Under the pieces are notes generated by a model, which did not search any database, was not told where the DNA came from, and worked only from the letters and a program-made list of their open reading frames with translations. Below are positions 35,388 to 43,223 of a DNA stretch of 46,592 nt, piece by piece. The position numbers and the translations under genes were made by a program. Source of the stretch: Sulfuricella sp. (lineage in GTDB: Bacteria; Pseudomonadota; Gammaproteobacteria; Burkholderiales; Sulfuricellaceae); contig JAQTLK010000009.1 in NCBI GenBank assembly GCA_028714955.1, forward strand, positions 11,722-58,313, in the 5' to 3' direction. Every line of letters begins with the position of its first letter. The stretch's first letter is position 1.

Positions 35388-36563
35388 ATGTTCGCCCCGT
35401 TTTCCATCGCCCGCTTGCCGCGCATCGAGTTCGGCGCCGGCAGTATTAAGAAATTGCCCGCCATTCTTGATCGCTACGGCAAGCGGGTGCTGCTCGTCAG
35501 CGGCGGCCATTCTTTCCTTGGCTCCCCGCACTGGGAATGGCTGCGCGCGCAGGGATTCGGCCAGGACATATTCACGGTTACGGGAGAACCTTCGCCGCAA
35601 CTGGTGGACGAGGCCGTGGCAAATCTGCGCGACGGGCGGTTCGACGTGGTGCTGGGCATCGGCGGGGGCAGCGTGCTGGATGCGGCCAAAGCCATTGCCG
35701 GACTGCTCAGGCCGGGCAATTCAGTGATGGATCACCTCGAGGGCGTGGGGCCGGAACTGCCTTATCGCGGCCCGGCGACGCCCTTCGTCGCCGTGCCGAC
35801 GACCGCCGGAACGGGCAGCGAGGCGACCAGGAACGCGGTGCTTTCCGTGCCTGGCGCGAATGGCTTCAAGAAGTCCTTCCGCGACGAACAACTGGTGGCG
35901 GAATACGCGGTGGTCGATCCGGACCTGCTGGCCTCCTGCCCGCCGCCCCTGATCGCCGCCAACGGCATGGATGCCTTCACCCAGTTGCTGGAGTCCTTCG
36001 TTTCCAGCAAGGCCAATCCGTTTACCGATGCGCTGGCGTGGTCCGGCATGGAGGCGGTGCGGGACGGCTTGCCGGCCTGGTACGGGAACGGCCCGGAGGC
36101 TCCCGCTGGGCGGGAGAAAATGGCCTATGCCGCGCTGCTCTCCGGCATCACCCTGGCCCAGGCGGGGCTGGGCTCGGTGCATGGCCTGGCTGCGCCGCTC
36201 GGCGCCTTTTTCCCCATACCCCACGGCGTGGCGTGCGGCACCTTGCTGGCAGCGGCGACGCGCGTGAATATCGAGGTCATGACGGCACGCGAGCCAGCCA
36301 ATCCGGCGCTGGCAAAGTATGCCCGCGTCGGGCGCCTGCTGCACGGCATGAAGCATGGCGACGATATTGCGGCACGCAGCGCGCTGCTGCAGTCCCTGGA
36401 GGGGTGGACCGAGCGCATGGACATGCCGCGCCTGGGCGCGTTTGGCGCGAGCGCGGCGGATTTGCCGCGCATTGTTGCCAATTGCCGTGGCAGCAGCATG
36501 AAGACCAATCCCGTGGCGCTTTCCGATAATGATGTCGGAAAAATCCTGCGGGCGCGCTTATAA
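35388..36563 (+). CDS. Iron-containing alcohol dehydrogenase-like protein
   Basis: A 391-residue NAD(P)-dependent group III dehydrogenase. N-terminal nucleotide fold: VVLGIGGGSVLDAAKAIAGL (89-108) and PFVAVPTTAGTGSEAT (132-147). Metal site: by alignment to FucO, Asp195, His265 and His279 are kept, but Gln199 replaces the second ligand His (MDAFTQLLE), and Ala269 replaces a conserved His in the HGLAAPLG loop. The metal and the substrate may therefore differ from ordinary alcohol dehydrogenases. The ATG at 35388 follows TGGAG. It is divergent from the redoxin operon. Confidence 0.83.
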   Translation: MFAPFSIARLPRIEFGAGSIKKLPAILDRYGKRVLLVSGGHSFLGSPHWEWLRAQGFGQDIFTVTGEPSPQLVDEAVANLRDGRFDVVLGIGGGSVLDAAKAIAGLLRPGNSVMDHLEGVGPELPYRGPATPFVAVPTTAGTGSEATRNAVLSVPGANGFKKSFRDEQLVAEYAVVDPDLLASCPPPLIAANGMDAFTQLLESFVSSKANPFTDALAWSGMEAVRDGLPAWYGNGPEAPAGREKMAYAALLSGITLAQAGLGSVHGLAAPLGAFFPIPHGVACGTLLAAATRVNIEVMTAREPANPALAKYARVGRLLHGMKHGDDIAARSALLQSLEGWTERMDMPRLGAFGASAADLPRIVANCRGSSMKTNPVALSDNDVGKILRARL

Positions 36564-36597
36564 TAAACCTTGCTCCTTGTAACCATGACAGAAACCG

Positions 36598-37521
36598 ATG
36601 ACGTTTTCTTCCCAGTTTTCATCTTCAGCCTTGTTGGTTGCGCTGCGCGAACTGGGCGCCGCCAACAGGAGTCACCTGTCCTGGCTGAAGGATCTGCACC
36701 GCGCCATGATTTGCGGCGGCGCGCCCAACCCCGCCGACTTGCTGGCGGATGCCCACTGCCGCTGCAAGTTCGGCCAGTGGTATTACCAGCGCGATTATCC
36801 TGAACTGCGGGATGGCGCGTGGTTCGAGAATATCGGTGTTTTTCACCGGGCCATGCACGATGGCGCACGCGCCCTGCTAAGCAAAAGAAATGGTGGGCAG
36901 CCGGTTTCCGCCGACGAATACGATGCGTTCATGGACCTGTCCATCCGCTTCAAGCTGGAAGTGAGTGGCCTGCAGACCAGCATTATCAGCAAGGTATGCC
37001 TGGTGGATCATCTTACCGGCGTGTGGAACCGCAACGGCCTGTTGCACAAGCTGCAGCAGGAGCATGAGCGCATGATGCGAAGCGGCGCCGCCTGCTGCGT
37101 GTGCATGATGGATCTCGACCACTTCAAGCGGGTCAACGACGAATTCGGTCACCAGGCCGGCGATACGGTGCTGCACGAGGCAATCCGCTTTTTTAACGGC
37201 AAGTTGCGCAAATACGACGCGATCTTCCGCTATGGGGGCGAGGAATTCCTCTTTTGCCTGCCCAATGCCGAAGTGCCGGACGTGGTGAACACCATGCAGC
37301 GTTTGTGCGCCGAACTGGCCGCGCACCCGATCGACCTCGGGAATAACGGCATCGTACATATCACGGCTTCATTCGGCATCGCCGCCATGACGCCGGACGA
37401 GACGGTGGAGGATTCCATCGAGAAAGCCGATAACGCCCTGTTTTGCGCCAAGGCTTCGGGGCGCAACCAGGTATGCCTGTGGGACTGCATAGGCGAACCC
37501 CCCCACCCCGGCGACCAATAA
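36598..37521 (+). CDS. Zinc-sensing diguanylate cyclase (CZB-GGDEF, DgcZ-like)
   Basis: A 307-residue cytoplasmic c-di-GMP synthase. The N-terminal CZB domain has a possible zinc site at His26, Cys56, His83 and His87, spaced 30, 27 and 4 residues apart, the same spacing I recall for E. coli DgcZ ligands (His22, Cys52, His79, His83). A linker (LDLSIRFKLEVSGLQTSI) leads to a GGDEF domain with DHLTGVWNRNGL, active site RYGGEEF and an upstream RKYD inhibitory (I-site) motif. Zinc would be expected to inhibit it, as in DgcZ. The start at ATG 36598 follows the alcohol dehydrogenase by 34 bases. Confidence 0.88.
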   Translation: MTFSSQFSSSALLVALRELGAANRSHLSWLKDLHRAMICGGAPNPADLLADAHCRCKFGQWYYQRDYPELRDGAWFENIGVFHRAMHDGARALLSKRNGGQPVSADEYDAFMDLSIRFKLEVSGLQTSIISKVCLVDHLTGVWNRNGLLHKLQQEHERMMRSGAACCVCMMDLDHFKRVNDEFGHQAGDTVLHEAIRFFNGKLRKYDAIFRYGGEEFLFCLPNAEVPDVVNTMQRLCAELAAHPIDLGNNGIVHITASFGIAAMTPDETVEDSIEKADNALFCAKASGRNQVCLWDCIGEPPHPGDQ

Positions 37522-37522
37522 A

Positions 37523-38647
37523 TCAGGTCTGCGGCTGCTGGTAGCGCTGGGCCAGCGCTTGACGCCTGAGATAGGTTTCGCGCGCCAGTTGCACGTCCTC
37601 GATGAAATGCGGCAACTCCTCCATCAGCAATGCCTGCGGGCCGTCCACCAGGGCTTTCTTCGGTGCCGGGTGGAAATCCACCAGGATCATGTTGGCGCCG
37701 GCGACCACGCCTTGCGCCACCACGTGGAAAACATCCAGCAGGCCGTCGGGCTCGCGCGCGCGTGAACCGACCGAGTGGGACGGGTCGATGCATACCGGCA
37801 TGCGGGTGAGGCGCTTGACCACCGGCACGTGGGCGAAATCGACAAAATTGCGGTGCGGGTCGCCCATGTTGGTCTTCATGCCGCGCAGGCCGAACACTAC
37901 CTTGCGGTTGCCTTCCGAGGCGAGGTATTCGGCGGCGTTGAGCGATTCGTCCAGGGTGATGCCGAAACCGCGCTTGAACAGCACGGGAAACTCCTGCTGG
38001 CGGCCGACTATTTTCAGGAGTTCGAAGTTTTGCGTGTTGCGTGTGCCGATCTGCAGCATGACGCCAGTGGGGTTGCCTGTCTGGTGCAGCGCCTCGCGGA
38101 TTTCATCGACGTGGGATTCATGGGTCACTTCCATGGCGATTACCCTGATGCCGTACTTGCCCGCCAGCTCGAACACCCATGGCAGGCAGGCCTTGCCGTG
38201 CCCCTGGAAGGCGTAGGGACTGGTGCGCGGCTTGTAGGCGCCCATGCGGGTGCATACCTGGCCGTGGTCGCGCAGCGCCTTCATCATCGCTTCCACGTGT
38301 TCCGGCACGTCCACGGCGCACAGGCCGGCGAAGATGTTGAGCGAGTCCTGGCCGAAGCGCACGCCGTTGTAGTCGAAATGCGTGGGCCGTTTGTCGTCCT
38401 TGTGGCGGCCGAGCACGCGGTATTCTTCCGAGACGCGCACCACGCGCTCCACGCCAGGCAAGGCTTGCATGTCCGCGACGGAAAGCGGGCCGGTGTCGCC
38501 GATCAGGTAGATTTCGGTGAGCGTCTGCTGCTCGCCTTTCTCCTGGTGGACGCGCGTCCTGATGCCGGGCAAGGCATGGAGCTGATCCATCAGTTGCCGG
38601 AAATCAGCGCTTTCATGGGAAATATCCTGGGTCAGGATAAGAATCAT
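37523..38647 (-). CDS. 3-deoxy-7-phosphoheptulonate (DAHP) synthase, type I beta
   Basis: A 374-residue enzyme of the shikimate pathway that joins phosphoenolpyruvate and erythrose 4-phosphate. The N-terminal ferredoxin-like regulatory domain (1-80, with ILTQDISHESADFRQLMDQL) precedes the barrel. GAYKPRTSPYAFQG, EVTHESHVDE and IDPSHSVGSR are the family blocks. At the metal Cys (Cys110) the usual GPCS/T has become GLCA, and RGGA has become RMGA, so the active site is slightly altered. The stop is one base from the stop of the convergent cyclase gene. The start at 38647 follows lpxH by 23 bases. Confidence 0.87.
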   Translation of the reverse strand: MILILTQDISHESADFRQLMDQLHALPGIRTRVHQEKGEQQTLTEIYLIGDTGPLSVADMQALPGVERVVRVSEEYRVLGRHKDDKRPTHFDYNGVRFGQDSLNIFAGLCAVDVPEHVEAMMKALRDHGQVCTRMGAYKPRTSPYAFQGHGKACLPWVFELAGKYGIRVIAMEVTHESHVDEIREALHQTGNPTGVMLQIGTRNTQNFELLKIVGRQQEFPVLFKRGFGITLDESLNAAEYLASEGNRKVVFGLRGMKTNMGDPHRNFVDFAHVPVVKRLTRMPVCIDPSHSVGSRAREPDGLLDVFHVVAQGVVAGANMILVDFHPAPKKALVDGPQALLMEELPHFIEDVQLARETYLRRQALAQRYQQPQT

Positions 38648-38670
38648 GTCCGTACTCCTTTTTAACCGGG

Positions 38671-39393
38671 TTAAATCCTGATTGCCGCGCAGCCATGCAC
38701 ATCGCAGCGCAGGTAGCCGCCCTGTCCGTACCAGTCCGGCAACACCCAGCGCTCGCAGCGATGGCTGTCGATTTCATGCACATGAAGCGCCGGACGGTGC
38801 GTGTGGCCGTGAATCAGGCGCGGATAGCCGCGCTGCCTGAGTGCATTTATAACAGATTCGGCGTTGACGTCCATGATTTCGGCCGTCTTGCGGCGCTGCG
38901 CCAGCCGGCTTTGTTCCCGCAATTGCGCGATCTGCGCCTTGCGCCGCGCCAGCGGCTGGGCGAGAAAGTCCCGCTGCCATCGCGGGTCGCGCACCTGCTC
39001 GCGGAAGGCCATGTAGGCCGTGTCGTCGGTGCACAGGGTGTCGCCGTGCATGAGCAGCGTCGCTGCGCCGTGAATGACGTGCAAGCTGGGGTCTGGCAGC
39101 AGGCGAGCATGGCAGGCGTCCGCCAGGGCTTCACCCATGAGAAAGTCGCGGTTGCCGTGCATCAGGAACAAGGCCGTGCCGCTGTCGCTCAGCTTGGCAA
39201 GCGCGGAAACCACCTGGCGGTTGAATGGGGCGTCCAGGTCGTCGTCACCGGCCCAGGATTCGAACAGGTCGCCGAGGATATACAAGGCATCCGCCTGCAC
39301 GGCGGTCGTGGCAAGGAATTCGGCAAAGGCGGAAAGAACTTCCGGGCGGTCCGCGCTCAGGTGCAGGTCGGAAATGAACAGGCTATGTTTCAT
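38671..39393 (-). CDS. lpxH: UDP-2,3-diacylglucosamine diphosphatase
   Basis: A 240-residue lipid A pathway enzyme that converts UDP-diacylglucosamine to lipid X. The metal-binding blocks SDLHLSADRPE (8-18), GDLFESWAGDDD, MHGNRDFLMGEA, MHGDTLCTDD and HGHTHRPALH match canonical LpxH. It acts at the inner face of the cytoplasmic membrane. It forms part of a minus-strand run from the L,D-transpeptidase to DAHP synthase; a stem-loop region separates it from ppiB. Confidence 0.95.
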   Translation of the reverse strand: MKHSLFISDLHLSADRPEVLSAFAEFLATTAVQADALYILGDLFESWAGDDDLDAPFNRQVVSALAKLSDSGTALFLMHGNRDFLMGEALADACHARLLPDPSLHVIHGAATLLMHGDTLCTDDTAYMAFREQVRDPRWQRDFLAQPLARRKAQIAQLREQSRLAQRRKTAEIMDVNAESVINALRQRGYPRLIHGHTHRPALHVHEIDSHRCERWVLPDWYGQGGYLRCDVHGCAAIRI

Positions 39394-39396
39394 TTG

Positions 39397-39473
39397 GGGT
39401 AATGGGTAATGAGCAAGGGGTAATGGGAGGATGTCTTCGGCACCCCCATGACATCACCCGTTCCCCATCACCA
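39397..39473 (-). other. Intergenic stem-loop between ppiB and lpxH
   Basis: On the minus strand GGTGATGGGGAACGGGTGATG can pair with the far arm CATTACCCCTTGCTCATTACC. About 19 of 21 positions pair, including G-U pairs, around a loop of about 30 bases that itself has GATGTC/GACATC. A short run of the same motif, GGGTAATG, repeats on the plus strand. It lies exactly in the 81-base gap between ppiB and lpxH, on the co-transcribed strand. Confidence 0.4.
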
Positions 39474-39474
39474 T

Positions 39475-39966
39475 TTAAACGACTTCAGCGCTTTCGATGA
39501 TGACCGTTTCCACCGGCACATCCTGGTGGCCGGCCCTGCTGCCGGTTTTGACTTTTGCGATCTTGTCGACCACGTCCCGCCCTTCCACTACCCTGCCGAA
39601 CACGCAGTAGCCCCAGCCTTGCGAGGTTTGCGCGGTGTGGTCGAGAAAGCTGTTGTCCGCGAGGTTGATGAAGAACTGTGAGCTGGCGGAGTGCGGGTTG
39701 GGCGTGCGCGCCATGGCGATGGTGTAGGCAGCGTTTTTCAGGCCGTTGGTGGCCTCATTCTGGATCTGCTCGCGCGTGGCCTTCTGCGCCATGTCGGCCA
39801 TGAAGCCGCCGCCCTGGATCATGAAGCCGTCGATGACGCGGTGGAAAATGGTGTCGTTGTAGAAGCCGTCGTTCACGTACTGGAGAAAGTTGGCCACGGT
39901 CTGCGGGGCTTTCTCGGCGTCGAGTTCGAGCGTGATGGCGCCGAAGTTGGTTTGAAGCTTAACCAT
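39475..39966 (-). CDS. ppiB: Cytoplasmic peptidyl-prolyl cis-trans isomerase (cyclophilin B)
   Basis: A 163-residue cyclophilin that speeds proline isomerisation. [15 protein letters not shown], the [17 protein letters not shown] block and [16 protein letters not shown]-like segment are diagnostic. It has no signal peptide, unlike the cyclophilin just upstream. The start overlaps the end of that gene by 8 bases (ATGGTTAA), so the two are tightly coupled. Confidence 0.95.
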   Translation of the reverse strand: MVKLQTNFGAITLELDAEKAPQTVANFLQYVNDGFYNDTIFHRVIDGFMIQGGGFMADMAQKATREQIQNEATNGLKNAAYTIAMARTPNPHSASSQFFINLADNSFLDHTAQTSQGWGYCVFGRVVEGRDVVDKIAKVKTGSRAGHQDVPVETVIIESAEVV

Positions 39967-40645
39967 GTTTTACGTCCTTTTTTTTCTTGCGAGTGAGATG
40001 CCTGGTGGCTTTTTTGGTGGTTTTTTTGGCGGTCGGCGGTTCCGTTGGCGCTTCCGCCACGACCTGAGGCGTTATGGGGGCGACTTCTTCGATAACAACC
40101 TTTTCCTGGGGCACGTCCGCGGCAAACGGCCCGCCCGCCGCCGTGGGGATGGCGCCAATTTTTTTGGCGACGTCCAGCCCCTTGATGATCTTGCCAAATA
40201 CGCAGTAGCCGTAGTAGTAGGACTCCGGCTTGTAGAAATTGAGATGCTTGTTGTCGTCGAGATTGATGAAGAACTGCGACGTGGCCGAGTTCGGGTCGGC
40301 GGCATGCGCCATGGCCAGCGTGCCGGGTTCGTTCTTCAGGCCATTGTCGGCCTCGTTGGGAATGGGCGGGGAGGTCGTTTTTTGCTCGAAATCCGGGGTA
40401 AGGCCGCCGCCCTGGATCACGAAGTCGTTGATGACGCGGTGGAAAATCGTGCCGTTGTAGAAGCCGTTCTGCGCATAATGCAGGAAGTTTTCCACTGTTT
40501 TGGGCGCTTTCTGGGGATAGAGCTCGACGATCATTTCGCCGAGGTTGGTCTTGATCATGACCTGCGGGTTGGGGTTGCTGGTGGCGTGAACGGCGAAACT
40601 CGCCAGCAGCGCGAGGAGGGGCAAGAGGAAGCGGAAGCGGGACAT
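39959..40645 (-). CDS. Exported cyclophilin with lysine-rich tail
   Basis: A 228-residue periplasmic peptidyl-prolyl isomerase. The signal peptide is about 1-21 ([18 protein letters not shown]). The cyclophilin domain has [15 protein letters not shown] and [16 protein letters not shown] and a variant [11 protein letters not shown] segment. The last 40 residues (ending [12 protein letters not shown]) are a Lys-rich, Pro/Thr-containing extension that may anchor the protein to an acidic surface such as DNA or the cell wall; this is inference. ATG 40645 yields the signal peptide; an upstream extension to 40690 does not. Confidence 0.9.
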   Translation of the reverse strand: MSRFRFLLPLLALLASFAVHATSNPNPQVMIKTNLGEMIVELYPQKAPKTVENFLHYAQNGFYNGTIFHRVINDFVIQGGGLTPDFEQKTTSPPIPNEADNGLKNEPGTLAMAHAADPNSATSQFFINLDDNKHLNFYKPESYYYGYCVFGKIIKGLDVAKKIGAIPTAAGGPFAADVPQEKVVIEEVAPITPQVVAEAPTEPPTAKKTTKKATRHLTRKKKKDVKHG

Positions 40646-40691
40646 GATGTTTCCTTGTCTGTCACATGGTTTGCAATTCGAAGCCTGCATG

Positions 40692-41888
40692 TCAGGCCGC
40701 GCCTTCGTACATGATGCGCCACTGGCCGTTTTCCATTTGCCAGTACTGGCGCTTGCGCATCACATTGCTGAGGTTGCTGCTATGGTAATCCTGGGTGAAG
40801 GTCACAACGAACAGATTTTCCTTGCCGGGATACTGGAACAGGCTGATGTCGGAGAGCTTGACCCGCAAGGCGGATTTTCCAGCATTGGCCCGTTTCTTTT
40901 GTGCGCTTAACGCGGTGAAATCCTGTCCATCGGAACTGAATGCATGCGAGTAGTGGCTGAGGTAACGTTCGTTGTCGAGGCTTTCCCAGTCCCTGCGCCA
41001 GGCTTCCAGCTCACCCTTGAGGCGCTCGCGCTGCGAGCGCCATTCCTCTGCGCTGACCCATTCCACGCGGTCGCTGATGACGACCGGCGTGAGGCCCGCC
41101 TGCAGGGTTTTGCCCAGCGCAATCAGGTCGGGGTTGGCGAGGACCACGCAACCGCTGCTGGCTTTGGGCGGGCGGCTGTAGGTGTCGCGCGGCACGCCGT
41201 GGAGCCAGATGCCGTGGCCTTTTTTGCCCTGGCGCTTGTCCCATTCGTTGGGGTAGCTCAAGGGAAAGGCTCCCGCGCCGTAAAAGTCGGAGAGCTTCTC
41301 CATTGGCAGGCTGGCGGTGACGAAGTATACGCCGAGCGGTGTTTTCTGATCGCCTTCGCGCGCCTTTTCCGCGCCCGCCTTGCCGCTGGTGATGTAGTAG
41401 TCGGCGACATAGCGCGGCTCGCCGGCATTGTTTTCGAACAGGTAGAGACGCGACTTGCTGGTGTCCACTACGATGGCGTAGTGCTGTTCGGGCTGCATCT
41501 GCAGCAGGTATTTCGGGATTTTGCCTGTCGGCGGCTGCTCCAGGTAGCGTTGCAGGCGCACCCGCGCTTCGTCACGGAAATCCGCCACTTGTTCGGGCGT
41601 TCCGCCCGCCGCGCCGCCAAAGGCGGTCAGGGGTTTCGACCGCGCCATGAGCAGATCGCCGCGGATGAGGCTGGCGAGCCTGAAGTTGGGGTTGATGTGA
41701 AGCAGGGCCTCGACATCGCGCAGCGCCGTGTCGAGGCGGTTCTGCCTGATTTCGAGCAGGATGTTGACCAGCAAGGCTTCCGGGTTGTCATTGTGGATGC
41801 GTGCATATTGCAGGGGCGGCAGCAGGTCGCCCATGCCGCCGGCCGGCAGCGCTGCCAGGCCCAGCGCCAGTGCCAGAACTCCCCCCAT
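40692..41888 (-). CDS. L,D-transpeptidase (YkuD) with Csd6-type NTF2 domain
   Basis: A 398-residue cell-wall enzyme. A signal-like N-terminus (about 1-18, VLALALGLAALPAGG) is followed by a TPR-like helical region (20-115). The YkuD domain (about 135-265) has the catalytic motif GIWLHG (His230) and SSGCVVL (Cys247). The C-terminal 110 residues are NTF2-like, with TFTQDYHSSNLS resembling the same region of the neighbouring TPR protein and of Helicobacter Csd6. It probably cross-links or trims peptidoglycan peptides. The true start is uncertain; TTG 41912 is an alternative that would give a longer basic n-region. The frame continues upstream only because of repeat copy B. Confidence 0.85.
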   Translation of the reverse strand: MGGVLALALGLAALPAGGMGDLLPPLQYARIHNDNPEALLVNILLEIRQNRLDTALRDVEALLHINPNFRLASLIRGDLLMARSKPLTAFGGAAGGTPEQVADFRDEARVRLQRYLEQPPTGKIPKYLLQMQPEQHYAIVVDTSKSRLYLFENNAGEPRYVADYYITSGKAGAEKAREGDQKTPLGVYFVTASLPMEKLSDFYGAGAFPLSYPNEWDKRQGKKGHGIWLHGVPRDTYSRPPKASSGCVVLANPDLIALGKTLQAGLTPVVISDRVEWVSAEEWRSQRERLKGELEAWRRDWESLDNERYLSHYSHAFSSDGQDFTALSAQKKRANAGKSALRVKLSDISLFQYPGKENLFVVTFTQDYHSSNLSNVMRKRQYWQMENGQWRIMYEGAA

Positions 41889-41919
41889 GGCCCGCCTGAG
41901 CCCGTGCGTCAAGGAAGGT

Positions 41920-42046
41920 TTAACGCGAAACAACGCGAAGCGTTTCCCCGCTCCCTTCGCCCTTTGGAAGAGGGCCGGGGTGAGGGAAACGGTGATGGCG
42001 AATCGCTGTTTCATGATTCGGGGCGTCGAATCGCCATGATCGTTAG
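41920..42046. repeat. Dispersed repeat family 2, copy B
   Basis: 127 bases matching copy A at 24001-24184 at both ends. The left part (TTAACGCGAAACAACGCGAAG) equals TTAACGTAAAACAACGCGAA with few changes; the right end GCCATGATCGTTAG is identical. On the minus strand the right end (TAA within CTAACG) provides the stop codon of the TPR gene. The stretch lies in the gap between the TPR gene and the transpeptidase gene. Confidence 0.8.
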
Positions 42047-43086
42047 CGCCCGATCCGCTCTTCATGGATCAGCCATTGTTCGTTCGACTTGACCATCAGC
42101 AGGGTTTTCCACGTTTCGCTGTTGAGGCCGGAGGAGTGGTAGATCTGTTTGAAAGTCACCCTGGCATGGGTGGCATCGTTGATTTTCACTTCGGGCGAGG
42201 TGATGGTCACGGAAATGGACTTCGGCCGGGTTATGCGCTCCCTGCGGGTTTTCTCCCAATTGGCGCGGTGCTCGCCTCTGGCGAGAACCAGGTCGGGCGC
42301 ATAGGACTTGAGGTAGGCGCCGACGTCCCTGGCCGACCAGGCCCTGGCCCAGGCTTCCACCGCGGCCAGGATGGCTTCCTTGCTGTCGTCCCTGCGGGTC
42401 TCGGTTGCGGGTTTTTCAGGGGCTGCGGGCCTGGCGGGCTCGCTTGCCACGGTGGGCAGGGCGGCCGGTTTTGCGGCCACGGGCGCAGACGTTTCGGCCG
42501 CCTTGACCGCGACGGGGCGGATGGCGGGCGCACTGGCGGCAGGCGCGGTTTTCGCCGGCTGACGCAGCGCCGGCTTGGCGAAGATATCCTTTATGAGCGC
42601 CAGCTTGGCTTGCGCGTTGACGTTGCCCTTGTCCAGTTGCAGCGCCTTGTCATAGGCCTGGCTGGCCATCTTGGCGTAAATGTCGCCGAGATTCTCGTGC
42701 GCGGTGGCGTAGCTCGGATGGGTGTTGATCGCCATTTCCAGCGCGGTTTTGGCTTTTTCGTACTGGCCCTGGGAGGCGTACAGCACCGCCAGGTTGTTAT
42801 AGGGTTCCGGCAGTTCGGGATAATCGTCGGTGAGGCTGGAGAATACCTTGATCGCCTCGGCGGTCTTGTTCTGCTCGGTCAGGATCAGGCCCTTGAGGAA
42901 GCGCACCTGCGCGTCCTTGGGGTGGGTGGCGAGAAAGCTGTTGGCGCGTTCCATCGCCTTGTCCATCTGCCCTTGCTTCAGCATGTGGCTGATTTCCTGC
43001 GCTTCGTCGGCGCGGGCAGGGGGAGTGACGAGGAGCAGCGCCGCGGCAAGGGCGGGAAACAGGAGCAACAGACGGGAATGACGCAT
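42043..43086 (-). CDS. Exported TPR protein with Csd6-type NTF2 domain
   Basis: A 347-residue exported protein. The signal peptide is about 1-26 (LLLLFPALAAALLLVTPPARA). About 30-170 are TPR repeats (LPEPYNNLAVLYASQGQYEK and YATAHENLGDIYAKMASQAY). A Pro/Ala-rich linker (about 175-235) follows, then an NTF2-like domain (about 240-347) resembling the C-terminus of the adjacent L,D-transpeptidase (VTFKQIYHSSGLNSETWKT). The two proteins probably work together in the periplasm. The stop codon lies in repeat copy B. The start at 43086 precedes a palindrome shared with the divergent glnS region. Confidence 0.85.
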   Translation of the reverse strand: MRHSRLLLLFPALAAALLLVTPPARADEAQEISHMLKQGQMDKAMERANSFLATHPKDAQVRFLKGLILTEQNKTAEAIKVFSSLTDDYPELPEPYNNLAVLYASQGQYEKAKTALEMAINTHPSYATAHENLGDIYAKMASQAYDKALQLDKGNVNAQAKLALIKDIFAKPALRQPAKTAPAASAPAIRPVAVKAAETSAPVAAKPAALPTVASEPARPAAPEKPATETRRDDSKEAILAAVEAWARAWSARDVGAYLKSYAPDLVLARGEHRANWEKTRRERITRPKSISVTITSPEVKINDATHARVTFKQIYHSSGLNSETWKTLLMVKSNEQWLIHEERIGR

Positions 43087-43088
43087 TG

Positions 43089-43102
43089 ATGAGAGATCTC
43101 AT
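43089..43102. promoter_or_regulatory. Perfect 14-base palindrome, possible operator
   Basis: ATGAGAGATCTCAT reads the same on both strands. It lies 3 bases before the TPR gene start (minus strand) and 122 bases before the divergent glnS start. A dimeric regulator could bind there, but no known motif is recognised. Confidence 0.3.
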
Positions 43103-43223
43103 GAACAAAGGTATCGTCGGGATTCTAACAAGAACCGCTGTGCAATGCCATTCCTGGCGAGAGGCGCGACGCACGGTTTTCAGGTAAAATCCGGGCGTTG
43201 AAATTTTTCCAGAAGCACCGGCC

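Noticed and set aside
38661-38675. TTAACCGGGTTAA palindrome near the lpxH stop as a relic of the foldback element's ends
   Set aside because: It shares only the outermost TTAACC and lacks the rest of the terminal repeat.
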